Shown: piece by piece, positions 46,445 to 56,321 of the stretch | How positions within the stretch are numbered: the first letter of the stretch is position 1 | How the letters are laid out: every line of letters begins with the position of its first letter | NCBI RefSeq assembly: GCF_004153685.1 | Contig: NZ_SDQD01000001.1 | Coordinates: 1-64,000 of the forward strand | Length of the DNA: 64,000 bases | Direction of reading: 5' to 3' | Origin: Pollutimonas harenae | GTDB taxonomy: Bacteria > Pseudomonadota > Gammaproteobacteria > Burkholderiales > Burkholderiaceae_B | Translations under genes and position numbers: made by a program | Notes under the pieces: model-generated | What the model was told of the DNA's origin: nothing | Database searches by the model: none | Seen by the model: only the letters and a program-made list of their open reading frames with translations

Positions 46445-46921
46445 ATGAAACCGATGCGCAACTTAACGACGAAAACGACGAGCAAAGAAGTTCTTCGATC
46501 TCATTGCCCAGTGAACTACGGCGTGGAGATCTTCGGCGACCGGTGGTCGCTCTTGATCATTCGCGACATCGTTTTTATTGGCAAGAAGACATATGGCGAA
46601 TTCCTGAAATCGGAAGAGGGAATCGCGACAAATATCCTGGCTTCCCGCCTTGCCTTGCTTGAGGAGCAAGGGATTCTCTCGAAGGCGCCTAGCCCCACCG
46701 ATAAGCGCAAGGATTTCTACACGCTGACAGAGAAGGGCCGGGACCTCATTCCCATCCTACTTAACATCATTCTTTGGAGTGCGCGGCACGATGCGAAGTC
46801 GTACGCGCTGCCCGACAAGGATTTCTTTGTGCGACTACGTCAAAACCCCGTGCAGGTGAGCGATGAGGTGAAGGAGTTGGTCCGAAACGGCGGGTGTGTC
46901 TTTCCTGAGAGTCAGGAATAA
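46445..46921 (+). CDS. HxlR-family transcriptional regulator
   Basis: 158 aa winged-helix regulator: EIFGDRWSLLIIRDI, TYGEFLKSEEGIATNILASRLALLEEQGIL and DKRKDFYTLTEKG are typical HxlR segments. Cys21 could serve redox sensing as in HypR/QorR-like relatives. Divergent from the SDR/F420-reductase remnant, with a double palindromic operator in between. Confidence 0.9.
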   Translation: MKPMRNLTTKTTSKEVLRSHCPVNYGVEIFGDRWSLLIIRDIVFIGKKTYGEFLKSEEGIATNILASRLALLEEQGILSKAPSPTDKRKDFYTLTEKGRDLIPILLNIILWSARHDAKSYALPDKDFFVRLRQNPVQVSDEVKELVRNGGCVFPESQE

Positions 46922-47110
46922 ATAAGACCGAAAAAAAATCCAGTCATGCCTCGCAGAAATGGAAATTGGGCGAGCGCGACGGGATCGATCGATAATGCTT
47001 TAAGCTGAAGTCGAACGTTTAAATTTGATCTTTGAGCGTTCGACAATACCTCACTTAGTTATTCGCTTAGCCATCCCGGACCCGTTCTGCGTGCCCGTGG
47101 TGCCGATGAC

Positions 47111-47740
47111 TCAGCCGATATCAACCCGCAAGGCAATGTCGAAGGTGCCTGCGCCGTTTTTTGCCAGGCCGATCATCAGCAAGCCAAGCGATTCGAGTGT
47201 CTGGGCCATATGCAGGCCGCCGACATCCAGCGGGCGCAGCCCGAGACTGTCGAGGTAAGTCGAGACAAGTACCTTGGCCTGGGCATCGTCGGCTGCGATG
47301 AACGCGTCGAGGCGTCCGGCGCGGGCAAGGACATGGCCGAAAAAGGTGTTGAACGCCTTCACGACATGCGCGCCGGCCGGAACGACTTTGGCAGTTTCCT
47401 GTGCGCCAGAACTGCCGCTAGGGGTAAGCAGGCCCGAGAGGTCGAGGGCGACCGGGTTGGTAACGTCAACGATCACCTTGCCGTCGAGTGCGTTCCCGAA
47501 ATTGGCCACCGCCACTGCCGCTGCGCTATACGGCACGGCGAGGATGACGATGTCGCCCGCCGGCGCGGCGCCGTACGTTCCTGTGGTCGCTCCGGTACCA
47601 AGCTTGTCGACCAACGCCTGCGCCTTGACAGGGTTGCGGCTGATCACCTCGACTGCGTGTCCGGCCTTAATGGTACGGTCCGCAATCGCCGAGGCCATGC
47701 CGCCCGCACCGATGATGCTGATAGTTTTATTCGTGTTCAT
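47111..47740 (-). CDS. NADPH-dependent F420 reductase-like oxidoreductase
   Basis: 209 aa, complete Rossmann start ISIIGAGGMASAIADR and family segments DIVILAVPYSAAA, GKVIVDVTNPVA, VVKAFNTFFGHVL. Paralogous in type to the broken gene at 45726. Downstream of the epimerase-like gene (43 bp) and probably cotranscribed. Confidence 0.87.
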   Translation of the reverse strand: MNTNKTISIIGAGGMASAIADRTIKAGHAVEVISRNPVKAQALVDKLGTGATTGTYGAAPAGDIVILAVPYSAAAVAVANFGNALDGKVIVDVTNPVALDLSGLLTPSGSSGAQETAKVVPAGAHVVKAFNTFFGHVLARAGRLDAFIAADDAQAKVLVSTYLDSLGLRPLDVGGLHMAQTLESLGLLMIGLAKNGAGTFDIALRVDIG

Positions 47741-47783
47741 GTGTCGTTTCCTTGATAGTTGGGGTATTGCCTGCTGCAGCTCA

Positions 47784-48722
47784 TCAGCCGGCAGGGAAGT
47801 AATGGCCGTTATCCAGATCGGCTAGCAGACTGGGCTGAGCAGGCTCCCAGCCAAGAGCCTGGCGGGTAATCACATTGGACGCAGGGAGATCCAACGTGAC
47901 CAAATTCGCAAGGAAACCAAAGTATCCCGGCAGCATCAGTACGTCTGCGGGAATGCTCACGGCCGGCAGGCCTAGACGGCTGCCAATCGCCTCGGCGATC
48001 TCGCGCAACCGGATGCCTTCGCCCTCAATGCCGTGCCAATATTTGCCAGCCGGACCCTTCTCCAGCGCTAGACGGAACAGGGAGGCGAGGTCGCGGCTGT
48101 GCACCGCTGGCCACAGATTCGCGCCTTCTCCCGGGTAGCCGATGACGCCCTTCTCCTTCGCGAGCCCGATCAGCAACGGGAGAAAGCCGGCATCGGTGGC
48201 GCTGTGCGCGATCGGAGGAATCCGCACGATCGAAGACCGCACGCCCCGCTCGGCAAGGCCGATCACGGTGGTTTCCACGACGTTACGAACCCGCAAGGTA
48301 CCCTTGTATGCATCGCCGCCAGGCAGCGCTGGGTCGTCCTCGGTCGCGGGTCGGCCCAGGTTCTCCCACCCGGGCGAGCCAATGCTTCCCGACGCAACCA
48401 GCGGCTTTCCGGTCCCAGCCAGTGCCTCGCCGTACGCGAGCATGATCTGGAGCTCGGCGGCAGCCACGGCGTCGATCCCGCCAGACGGAAGCAGGTCTTG
48501 CCTGTGCGCGACATGAATGACACCGTCGGACTCCGCTGCCGCTGCCTTGAGCCCATCAAGATCGGAAATATCCCCACGCCGCACCTTCGCGCCGAGCGCG
48601 GACACGGCAGCTGCGGACTTATCCGACCGGGCCAGGCCAGTAACCTCGTGGCCCGCAGCGATGAGCTCGGGGATGATGTACGAACCGATATGGCCGGTTC
48701 CCCCAGTAACGAAAACGTGCAT
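47784..48722 (-). CDS. NAD-dependent epimerase-like SDR
   Basis: 312 aa extended SDR from MHVFVTGGTGHIGSYI at 48722. The catalytic YxxxK position reads DAYKGTLRVRN. First gene after the second HxlR double operator, thus a likely HxlR-regulated target. Confidence 0.87.
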   Translation of the reverse strand: MHVFVTGGTGHIGSYIIPELIAAGHEVTGLARSDKSAAAVSALGAKVRRGDISDLDGLKAAAAESDGVIHVAHRQDLLPSGGIDAVAAAELQIMLAYGEALAGTGKPLVASGSIGSPGWENLGRPATEDDPALPGGDAYKGTLRVRNVVETTVIGLAERGVRSSIVRIPPIAHSATDAGFLPLLIGLAKEKGVIGYPGEGANLWPAVHSRDLASLFRLALEKGPAGKYWHGIEGEGIRLREIAEAIGSRLGLPAVSIPADVLMLPGYFGFLANLVTLDLPASNVITRQALGWEPAQPSLLADLDNGHYFPAG

Positions 48723-48834
48723 ATTGCTGTTCCTTATGAGCGATGTGATATATGGAAGTGATGTTACGGGTGCACTCAGCCGGGGCAGCGCAATCCGGCA
48801 ACCGTGCTCAACATGAAAACATGCTATCCATGTA

Positions 48835-48883
48835 ACTTGCAAAAAGCAAGTAATTTTAAGAATTTAACTTGTAAAATACAAGC
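48835..48883. promoter_or_regulatory. HxlR double operator, locus 2
   Basis: ACTTGCAAAAAGCAAGT (48835-48851) and ACTTGTAAAATACAAGC (48867-48883), same 32-bp spacing as locus 1. The surrounding 80 bp are also similar to 46363-46450. Confidence 0.7.
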
Positions 48884-48898
48884 AATGCTAAGATTTAA

Positions 48899-48962
48899 CT
48901 ATGACAACGCTATACAGGTGAGCGAAGAGGTGAAGGCGCTAGTCCGTAAGGTGGGGTCGTAA
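48899..48962 (+). pseudogene. HxlR gene reduced to its two ends
   Basis: After a leader resembling that of the intact hxlR, the frame jumps to IQVSEEVKALVRKVGS and a stop, equivalent to the C-terminal VQVSDEVKELVRNGG of the intact protein. About 400 bp of coding sequence are deleted. 48963-49170 holds nothing recognisable. Confidence 0.7.
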
Positions 48963-49170
48963 ATGACCGTGCGTAGCAACACGCGGGTGTCGAGACCGGC
49001 GCCAGCACAACGACGCGTAGCCAGATAGACCGAAACGGCAAGACTGCCGGAAGGCGTGCCACCGGATCAGACGAGCATCTAGGCCTTTTCATTCGGGATG
49101 AGTCTGGATGTGAACATAGCCAAGCATTTCGCCTGGCCAGATTCTGGAGCGGCACGGCAGCCATACTGCT

Positions 49171-49872
49171 TCAGTGCGCAAAATACAACTCGTGCAGGTG
49201 CTCCATATCGATATTGCTGGCCCGTTCCGACAATACGACCTTGCCACTTTGCAGCAAGTAGACCTGATCCGCCACGCCCACCGCGCGATGCGTGCTTTGC
49301 TCGACCAGAATAATGGTCCGCCCCTCTTCCTTCAAGCGGGACAGCGTCTGAAAAAGTTCGTTCACGACGACCGGTGCCAGGCCCAATGAGGGCTCGTCAA
49401 TAATCAACACCTTTGGATCGGCCATCAGGCCACGGCCCATGGCCAGCATCTGCGCTTCGCCACCAGACAGCGTCCCGGCGCGCTGGTTTCGTCTTTCGTA
49501 AAGGCGGGGGAACATCTGGTAGGCTTTCTCACACTGGCGACGCGAAGCAGCCCTATGCCTGGGCGAGAAAGCGCCCAGCATCAGATTCTCTTCTATGGTC
49601 ATGTCTTTGAAGATCATCCGGCCCTCGGGAATCATTACGACTCCCAGATCCGGCATCCGCCATGTCGGTGTGTCCGTAAGCACTTTACCGTTAAGCAGAA
49701 TGCTTCCTTGCGCCAGCGGCAGCAGCCCCATGATGGCACGCAGCAAGGTGGTTTTGCCGGCGCCATTGGGCCCGATAATAGTGGTGAGCTCGCCTGGCCG
49801 CACCGAAATCGACACATCCCACAAGATATTGATGGCACCATAACCGGCGCGTATGTCTTGAACCTCAATCAT
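49171..49872 (-). CDS. livF: Branched-chain amino acid-type ABC transporter ATPase LivF
   Basis: 233 aa. Walker A GPNGAGKTT, signature LSGGEAQMLAMGRGL, Walker B LIIDEPSLGLAP, C-terminal LivF-type YLLQSGKVVL. Start overlaps the livG stop (ATGA). Last gene of the operon starting with iclR. Confidence 0.92.
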   Translation of the reverse strand: MIEVQDIRAGYGAINILWDVSISVRPGELTTIIGPNGAGKTTLLRAIMGLLPLAQGSILLNGKVLTDTPTWRMPDLGVVMIPEGRMIFKDMTIEENLMLGAFSPRHRAASRRQCEKAYQMFPRLYERRNQRAGTLSGGEAQMLAMGRGLMADPKVLIIDEPSLGLAPVVVNELFQTLSRLKEEGRTIILVEQSTHRAVGVADQVYLLQSGKVVLSERASNIDMEHLHELYFAH

Positions 49873-50579
49873 GACTGGCCTCCGGTATAACTGCGCACCA
49901 CTTCGGGATCGCTGAACACCTCGTCAGGCGTGCCCAGCGCAATCAGTCTGCCGAAATCGAGCGCGGCCACGCGGTCGCACAACTGGCTGATGGTTTCAAT
50001 ATCATGTTCGATGATCAAGATGCCAACCGAAAATTTCTTGTGCAGTTCCTGCAGCATGCTCATGAAACGCCGCTTCCCGGCTGTTTCCAGTCCGGCCAGC
50101 ACTTCATCCAGCAGCAACAGCTTGGGATCGGTGCACAAGGCCTTGGCGATTTCCAGCGCTTTCAGCTCGGTCAAAGCCAGCTCGGTTGCGGCGTTACGGT
50201 CGGCACGCAAGTCCAGCTTGGTAAAAGCCAGCACTTCCGCAATGCGTGTTTCGTCCACCTTGCCGGTGCCAAAGCGCTGCGCCACCAGCAGGTTCTCACG
50301 TACCGTAAGTTCGTGCAAAGGCTGTGGTATCTGGAAGGTGCGCCCTATGCCCAAACGGGCGCGCCTGTGCAGCGGTGTCCTCAAAAGGCTTGCAGAGTCG
50401 AAGCTGATACGCCCTGCAGACGGTTGGACCAGGCCCGACACGGCGTTAAACAGCGTGGTCTTGCCTGCCCCGTTGGGGCCCACCAGACCCAACACCTCGT
50501 CACGGTTGGCGGTCAACGTAACGCCATCCACCGCAGTCAGCCCGCCAAACCGCACCGTCAAGGCCTCAAGTTGCAGCAT
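49869..50579 (-). CDS. livG: Branched-chain amino acid-type ABC transporter ATPase LivG
   Basis: 236 aa. Walker A GPNGAGKTT; the insert with RTFQIPQPLHELTVRENLLVA is the LivG family segment; Walker B LLLDEVLAGLE carries the usual LivG variation (DEVLAGL). The signature region is degenerate (LALTELKALEIAKAL instead of LSGGQ), which is a notable deviation: the LSGGQ motif is not visible. Overlaps livM by 14 bp. Confidence 0.9.
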   Translation of the reverse strand: MLQLEALTVRFGGLTAVDGVTLTANRDEVLGLVGPNGAGKTTLFNAVSGLVQPSAGRISFDSASLLRTPLHRRARLGIGRTFQIPQPLHELTVRENLLVAQRFGTGKVDETRIAEVLAFTKLDLRADRNAATELALTELKALEIAKALCTDPKLLLLDEVLAGLETAGKRRFMSMLQELHKKFSVGILIIEHDIETISQLCDRVAALDFGRLIALGTPDEVFSDPEVVRSYTGGQS

Positions 50580-51519
50580 GTCTTCTCCTGAAACCTTTGC
50601 CCAGCAGCGGCAAAAGACCTCGCGGGCTGAAGATGATCATGGCCACCAGCAGTCCCCCAAGAATAAGCTGGTGCCCCGAAGAAATCAGGTTCTTGAAGAC
50701 CAGCTGATCAATCAAATAGACCGTCAGGGCACCCGCCACAGGACCGAGTATGGTGCGATAACCGCCGAAAATCGCAGCGATAATAGGCAGCGTCACCCAC
50801 ACCCCGTTGAAAGCGTAATCGGGTTCCAAAAAGCTGATGTAGTGCACATTGAACGCCCCTATCACACCCGTCATGAAGGCCGATACAAACAGCATCATGG
50901 CCTTGAGCAAAGTGCTGTTGACACCCACCACGCGGGTGGCGTCTTCGCTGTCATGCATGGCGCGCAGGGCAATCCCGTAATAGCTTCCGCGTATGGCACG
51001 ATACGCCAGAACGAACAGCACCAGCAGCGTCAACAAGATCAGGTAGCTGCCCACCTTGCCTGCCAGGTCAACACCCAGCACAGTGGGAAAAACGGGAATG
51101 CTGGACAAGCCGCCAGAACCGCCCGTCATGGAAGACCACTCAATGGCGATAATCTTGAAGATATGCGCATAAGCCAGAATGGCCAGCGCAAAATAAGGTC
51201 CACGCAGACGCAGTACAGGCAGCATCACGGCTGACGCCAGCACCGCCCCCACACCGCCCAGCAGCAGACCCCACATGACCGGAACTCCTGCTTCCATCGT
51301 CAGCAGGGCCGAGACATAGGCGCCCACCCCAAAGAAGGCTGAATGTCCAAAGCTGACCATCCCGCCCAGATTACCCAGCAACGCCCAGGCCAGGGCAATG
51401 CCGCCAATAACCAACGCGGCAATAATAAGGCTCATCACGTAGTTATTCTGGCCCAGTAACAGCGGCACGGCAATATAAGCCAAGACAAGGCCAAGCAAAG
51501 TAAAAAGCGCTGTTTTCAT
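50566..51519 (-). CDS. livM: Branched-chain amino acid-type ABC permease LivM
   Basis: 317 aa with eight or nine membrane segments and family segments LGGMVSFGHSAFFGVGAYVSA and RSIRGSYYG-like RAIRGSYYGIALRAMHDSE (EAA loop). Overlaps livH by 4 bp. Confidence 0.92.
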   Translation of the reverse strand: MKTALFTLLGLVLAYIAVPLLLGQNNYVMSLIIAALVIGGIALAWALLGNLGGMVSFGHSAFFGVGAYVSALLTMEAGVPVMWGLLLGGVGAVLASAVMLPVLRLRGPYFALAILAYAHIFKIIAIEWSSMTGGSGGLSSIPVFPTVLGVDLAGKVGSYLILLTLLVLFVLAYRAIRGSYYGIALRAMHDSEDATRVVGVNSTLLKAMMLFVSAFMTGVIGAFNVHYISFLEPDYAFNGVWVTLPIIAAIFGGYRTILGPVAGALTVYLIDQLVFKNLISSGHQLILGGLLVAMIIFSPRGLLPLLGKGFRRRHAAT

Positions 51520-52388
51520 CCCCGCCTCCCTGCCGCGCCGAACAAGCCATTCGGCATAACGAACAAGACTAATAGGAAGAGCAACATGCCGACCAGCTCC
51601 TGTAAGGCCGAACTGGCCAGGGTAATGGTTAGCGCCTCGGCGATGCCCAGCAAAAGCGCGCCCACGAGCACGCCCGGTATGGATCCGATGCCAGCCAATA
51701 CCGTAATGATGAATGCCTTGATGGTCAGCACATGACCCAGTGACGGCTGGATGACGCCGTAACTAAAGATGGCCACCCCGGCAAAAGAGGCCAGTATGCC
51801 GGCTATTAAAAAAGACACCATCTCGGTGCGGCGGGGATCGATGCCCATCAGGCGGGCAGCATCACGGTTGCCCGCCACCGCTCGCACGGCGCGTCCGTAC
51901 CAACTGCGCGACAGCCACCACCACACCCCCCCTATCAGCACAACGCTGACCACAAAAAATAGCGGCTCACTGCGCATACTGTATAGCGGCCCCATCACCA
52001 TGGCTTCCTGCATCCATGCCGACGAGGTGGATTTAATTTCGGCAGACCAGATCAGCAGAATGGCATTGGTCAGAATGACACCTATGCCGTAGGTCAGGAT
52101 AAGCGAATTGAGCTCGCGGTCGGTCCTGATAAGGCTGACCAGGAAATACATAATCACCGCGGTGGCACACACAATTACCAGAGCCACCGGAATGGCGAGT
52201 ATCGGGCTAAGTCCACTGCTCGACTCCACCGTATAGGCAATATAAGCGGCCAGCAGCACCAGCTCGCCATGGGCCAGGTTGATAATCTTCATGGTACCGA
52301 AGACCAGCGCCAAACCCAGCGCAATCAGGGCATACGAACCGCCCTGAAGCACGCCGGAATACAAGGCCTGCAGGATGAGGTCAGTCAT
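51516..52388 (-). CDS. livH: Branched-chain amino acid-type ABC permease LivH
   Basis: 290 aa membrane protein; signature segments GGSYALIALGLALVFGTMKIINLAHGEL near the N-terminus and AVAGNRDAARLMGID (EAA loop). Follows the binding-protein gene after 15 bp. Confidence 0.92.
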   Translation of the reverse strand: MTDLILQALYSGVLQGGSYALIALGLALVFGTMKIINLAHGELVLLAAYIAYTVESSSGLSPILAIPVALVIVCATAVIMYFLVSLIRTDRELNSLILTYGIGVILTNAILLIWSAEIKSTSSAWMQEAMVMGPLYSMRSEPLFFVVSVVLIGGVWWWLSRSWYGRAVRAVAGNRDAARLMGIDPRRTEMVSFLIAGILASFAGVAIFSYGVIQPSLGHVLTIKAFIITVLAGIGSIPGVLVGALLLGIAEALTITLASSALQELVGMLLFLLVLFVMPNGLFGAAGRRG

Positions 52389-52403
52389 GGGTGGCGCCGC
52401 TTC

Positions 52404-53570
52404 TTATTTCCAGGGCACGCCCGGATACTGCATGGGAGCTGTCGCCGCGTCGGCCGGCCACACAATCTCGATACGATCACCCTGATGCTGGCCCATATGG
52501 TGCACAAAATTCAAGTTGTCGCCCTCGGTAAACTGCACCCGTCCAATCAGCGTGTTGCGATCCGTCTTTGCCAGCTCTTCGGCAATACCACCGTTCTTGA
52601 CGGTGCCTTTATCGGCAGCCCGTGCTATGGCTTCGAACAGCAACATGGACTGCACGTAACCGAACTGACCCAGATAGTCGGGGTCTTTGTTGTAAAGCTT
52701 CTTGTAGGCATCGTAAAAAGCCTTGCCCTCTTCTGTCTTGAACTGGGCCGGATACGGCAACAATGCCGTGCCATAAACCTTGGGCATCAAGTCGGGAAAG
52801 TCGGCAGCCATTTTGGGCGTGGCCAACGACCACACTCCCACCATGGCGCTGACGTCCGGCTTCAGCACCTTGGCTGCACGCAGAATGCCGACGTAATCGT
52901 TCTCGTATCCCACCATCAAGATCACATCTGATTTATCGCGCAGGCGCACTTTGTTTACGATGGGCTTGAAGTCAGATATGCCCGGATCGAAGGGGTGCAT
53001 ACCGACTTTCAGACCTTTGCCGGACAAATCCTTTTGCACGTCTTCAGCCAAATGGGCGGTCGCCTCTTTGGTCGAGTAAATAATAGAGGCGGATTCGATC
53101 TTCATGTCACCCAGCACCCCCACCATGGCTTTCTGGTATCCGGCCGTATTGTTGATACGGAAAAACGTTTTGTAGCCGCGCTGCACCAGGCCGTTGTCTA
53201 CGCCACCGGAGGTAATGTAGGGCAGGCCCAGCTTGTTGGCCGCATCGGAAGCCGGACCGATATTGTTGGAGCCATAGCCTCCGGTGAACGCCACCACACC
53301 CTGTGACGCCAGCTTTTCTACAGCCGCGATGGCCTTCGCCGGTGACGACTCATCATCCTCCGTCAATACTTTGATAGTGTGTTTGCCGTTGGTATTGTTG
53401 AAGACTTCAACCGCCACAGCAATGCCTTCGTGCATGCCGGTCCCCACGCGCGCCAGCGCGCCCGTCAGGGGTTCCTGCTCACCCACGAGGAATTCTTCCG
53501 CCATCGCCGTGGTGCTGAAGACGGACAGCGCCAGCGCCGCCCACCCCACCTGTTTGCATAGTCTGTTCAC
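52404..53570 (-). CDS. livK: Periplasmic substrate-binding protein, LivK type
   Basis: 388 aa with signal peptide (ALSVFSTTAMA-EEF) and the type-1 periplasmic binding fold (EPLTGALARVGTGMHEGIAVAVE, VVAFTGGYGSNNIGPASD). In this operon context the ligand is more likely an organic acid that is later CoA-activated than an amino acid. Confidence 0.9.
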   Translation of the reverse strand: MNRLCKQVGWAALALSVFSTTAMAEEFLVGEQEPLTGALARVGTGMHEGIAVAVEVFNNTNGKHTIKVLTEDDESSPAKAIAAVEKLASQGVVAFTGGYGSNNIGPASDAANKLGLPYITSGGVDNGLVQRGYKTFFRINNTAGYQKAMVGVLGDMKIESASIIYSTKEATAHLAEDVQKDLSGKGLKVGMHPFDPGISDFKPIVNKVRLRDKSDVILMVGYENDYVGILRAAKVLKPDVSAMVGVWSLATPKMAADFPDLMPKVYGTALLPYPAQFKTEEGKAFYDAYKKLYNKDPDYLGQFGYVQSMLLFEAIARAADKGTVKNGGIAEELAKTDRNTLIGRVQFTEGDNLNFVHHMGQHQGDRIEIVWPADAATAPMQYPGVPWK

Positions 53571-53592
53571 TGTCTCTCTCCTTTGAGTTTTA

Positions 53593-55167
53593 TCAGGGCT
53601 CCGGATGGAGCTCTTCTTTGAGTAATCGCTGCGCCAGTTCTTTAAGCTGGCCCTTCAATATCTTGCCGGTTGCCGCCGCCGGCATCGCCTGCATCACCAC
53701 AATCTGCGACGGCCGCTTGTAGGGCGACAATCGTGATACCAGCCAATCGTGCAGACTCTGCTCGTTTGGTGCCGGCTGTGTGGGGTCGAGCTCTACAAAC
53801 GCCACGACTTCTTCATTCCCACCATGGCCGGGACGGCCCACCACAGCAGATTGCGCGACCGCCGGATGAGCATTAAGCGCCGCCTCGACCTCGATGGGAT
53901 ACACGTTGAAGCCCGAACGGATAATCAGCTCTTTGCTGCGGCCGATAAGAAACAAAGCTCCGTCCGAGTCTTGACGCACCAGATCGCCCGTGTTCAGCCA
54001 GCCCTGCGCGTCTATTGTTCTGGCCGTCAATGCCTCATCACGGTAATAGCCCTTCATGACGTTGGGACCGCGCACCCACAGCTCACCTGGCTCGTCCTGC
54101 GGCAGGTCTGCGCCCTGGCTATCGACGATGCGTGCCTCGACACCAGGGATAACTGAACCAACCGAGGTATCGCTGCGCGGGGCATCAAGCCGGGTCTGGC
54201 TAATGGTGGGGGAGCTTTCCGTCATCCCGTAGCCGTTATGCAGGGTACGTCCGAACAAGCGCTCAGTCTCGAGCTTGAGCGTGGAATCCAGTGGCGAACC
54301 GCCTGCGTAGATAAAACGCAAGCTGGTCTGCGCAAGATCCTGGCGACCCTTGTCGTATTCGAGCAAGCGTGCGTACATCGCGGGAACCCCCTGGATTATG
54401 GTCAGCTTGTCGTCGCGAATAGCCTGAAGCAGTGCTGCCGGCGAGTAACGGGCTGCCAGATACAGCGTCGCACCAGCATAGAGGGTACCCAGTGCTACCG
54501 AGGCCAGGCCAAACACATGCGTAATCGGCAGCACACCGTAGGCCCGATCGCCGGGAACCAGGCCACGCACTTGGCTAGATGAGGCCGCAATAAACAGCAG
54601 GTTTCGATGTGTCAGCATGACGCCTTTGGGGAGGCCTGTAGTGCCGGTGGTATAAATCAATGCGGCAACCTGTTCGCTACCCGACGCGCATACCGGTTCG
54701 ACAGAACACGTCTCGTTCAGCGCGCCCACCGCGATTTCACCCACCCCGGTCAGCTGATGCGCCAGCGCACCGCCTCGTTCGGCATGCGCACGTGCTTCGG
54801 CCGACACGCTGACGGTATAGATAATGCGCCGTGGCTGGCTGTGGTCACCGATGGCATCCACTTCAGCGGCTGACAACCGCGCATTGACATTGACGATCCA
54901 GGCGTCAATACGCGCAGCCGCAAAAATAAGAACAATCTGGGCGATACAGTTCTCGGCCACGACCATCAGGCGGTCACCCGGACGTACGCCGCTATCGCGT
55001 AGCCACTGCGCAGCCTGGATTGATGCCTGCGCCAATTGTTGAAAAGTAAAGGCGACACCATCCTGGCACAAGGCGATCGCCTCGGGCGTCTGTTGGGCCC
55101 AGCGCTCGGGTATGCCGCTCAAGCGCTGCGGCAGGCTGTCCAGCAACAGGTTCGTAGAACCGGACAT
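53593..55167 (-). CDS. AMP-forming acyl-CoA synthetase
   Basis: 524 aa ANL-family ligase: P-loop YTTGTTGLPKGVMLTHRN, A5 motif NGYGMTESSP, A8 GWLNTGDLV and catalytic Lys near the C-terminus (ATGKILKGQL). Activates a carboxylic acid to its CoA ester. Start overlaps the stop of the acyl-CoA dehydrogenase by one base (TGATG). Confidence 0.92.
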   Translation of the reverse strand: MSGSTNLLLDSLPQRLSGIPERWAQQTPEAIALCQDGVAFTFQQLAQASIQAAQWLRDSGVRPGDRLMVVAENCIAQIVLIFAAARIDAWIVNVNARLSAAEVDAIGDHSQPRRIIYTVSVSAEARAHAERGGALAHQLTGVGEIAVGALNETCSVEPVCASGSEQVAALIYTTGTTGLPKGVMLTHRNLLFIAASSSQVRGLVPGDRAYGVLPITHVFGLASVALGTLYAGATLYLAARYSPAALLQAIRDDKLTIIQGVPAMYARLLEYDKGRQDLAQTSLRFIYAGGSPLDSTLKLETERLFGRTLHNGYGMTESSPTISQTRLDAPRSDTSVGSVIPGVEARIVDSQGADLPQDEPGELWVRGPNVMKGYYRDEALTARTIDAQGWLNTGDLVRQDSDGALFLIGRSKELIIRSGFNVYPIEVEAALNAHPAVAQSAVVGRPGHGGNEEVVAFVELDPTQPAPNEQSLHDWLVSRLSPYKRPSQIVVMQAMPAAATGKILKGQLKELAQRLLKEELHPEP

Positions 55168-56321
55168 CAGCGACCAGCCTCCTTGATCATATTGCGCGCA
55201 ATCACCAATTGTTGGATCTGTGTAGTGCCTTCGTAGATACGAAAGAGACGCACATCGCGATAAAACCGCTCGATGGCATAGTCAGAAACATAGCCGGCGC
55301 CGCCATGAATCTGCACCGCTCGGTCAGCTACTCGACCGCACATTTCGGTTGCAAACAGCTTGCAGCACGATGCCTGCGTGGATACATCTTCACCGGCATC
55401 ACGGCGCCGAGCCGCATCGACGACCATGCAACGCGCAGCATAGATTTCTGCCTTGCTGTCGGCCAGCATGGCCTGTATTAGCTGAAACTCTGCTATCGGC
55501 TGACCGAACTGCTTGCGCTCCATCGCGTAGTTCAAGGCGTCGTTCAGCATTCTTTCGGCAGCGCCCACGCTAACCGCGGCAATATGCAAACGTCCTTTAT
55601 CCAATACTTTCATTGCCGTCTTGAAACCCACGCCCTCGCGTCCACCGATCAGGTTTTCGGCTGGCACCCGGCAGTCCTGGAACACCACATCGCAGGTATG
55701 TGCACCGCGCTGGCCCATTTTTTTATCGATCTTGCCCAAAGACAATCCAGGCGTCCCCTTTTCGACAATGAATGCCGAGATCGCGTGGCCACCGCGGGCC
55801 TGTTGGTCGGTGCGCGCCATCACCGTAAACACAGACGCTTGCGGCGCATTGGTAATGAACCGTTTGGTGCCATTGAGCACATAGTGGTCGCCATCGCGCA
55901 CGGCCGTGGTGCGCAGCGAGGCGGCGTCCGAGCCCGAACCCGGTTCTGTCAAGGCAAAAGACCCTATGATCTCGCCCGATGCCAGGCGCGGCAAATACTT
56001 GCGCTTTTGCTCCTCGGTGCCGTCGATCACGACCCCCTGCGAACCTATTCCGTTATTGGTGCCTATCAGGGAGCGAAATGCCGGCGAGGTCTTGGCGATT
56101 TCAAACGCAAATAACACCTCCTCTTCCATCGTCAGTTCCAGGCCACCGTATTGCTCGGGTATTGCCAGGCCGAACAGGCCCAGTTCCCGCATCTGCGCGA
56201 TGATCCGGTCAGGCACCTGATCAGTCTCGGCAACCCCGTCTTCCAGCGGCACCAACTGCTCACGCACAAAGCGTGAAACACTGTCCAGCAGCATTGTTAA
56301 GGTTTCCTGATCACGTATCAT
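55167..56321 (-). CDS. Acyl-CoA dehydrogenase
   Basis: 384 aa FAD enzyme: [32 protein letters not shown] and the C-terminal [33 protein letters not shown] with the catalytic-Glu region. Oxidises the acyl-CoA made by the adjacent synthetase. Start overlaps the iclR stop by 4 bp. Confidence 0.93.
   Translation of the reverse strand: MIRDQETLTMLLDSVSRFVREQLVPLEDGVAETDQVPDRIIAQMRELGLFGLAIPEQYGGLELTMEEEVLFAFEIAKTSPAFRSLIGTNNGIGSQGVVIDGTEEQKRKYLPRLASGEIIGSFALTEPGSGSDAASLRTTAVRDGDHYVLNGTKRFITNAPQASVFTVMARTDQQARGGHAISAFIVEKGTPGLSLGKIDKKMGQRGAHTCDVVFQDCRVPAENLIGGREGVGFKTAMKVLDKGRLHIAAVSVGAAERMLNDALNYAMERKQFGQPIAEFQLIQAMLADSKAEIYAARCMVVDAARRRDAGEDVSTQASCCKLFATEMCGRVADRAVQIHGGAGYVSDYAIERFYRDVRLFRIYEGTTQIQQLVIARNMIKEAGR

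Noticed and set aside
48963-49170. Possible transposase remnant downstream of the HxlR fragment
   Set aside because: The 84-aa minus frame has no motif that ties it to any transposase family.
49930-51234. 434-aa plus-strand open frame
   Set aside because: It is antisense to livG and livM and of low-complexity composition; a shadow of GC-rich coding sequence.
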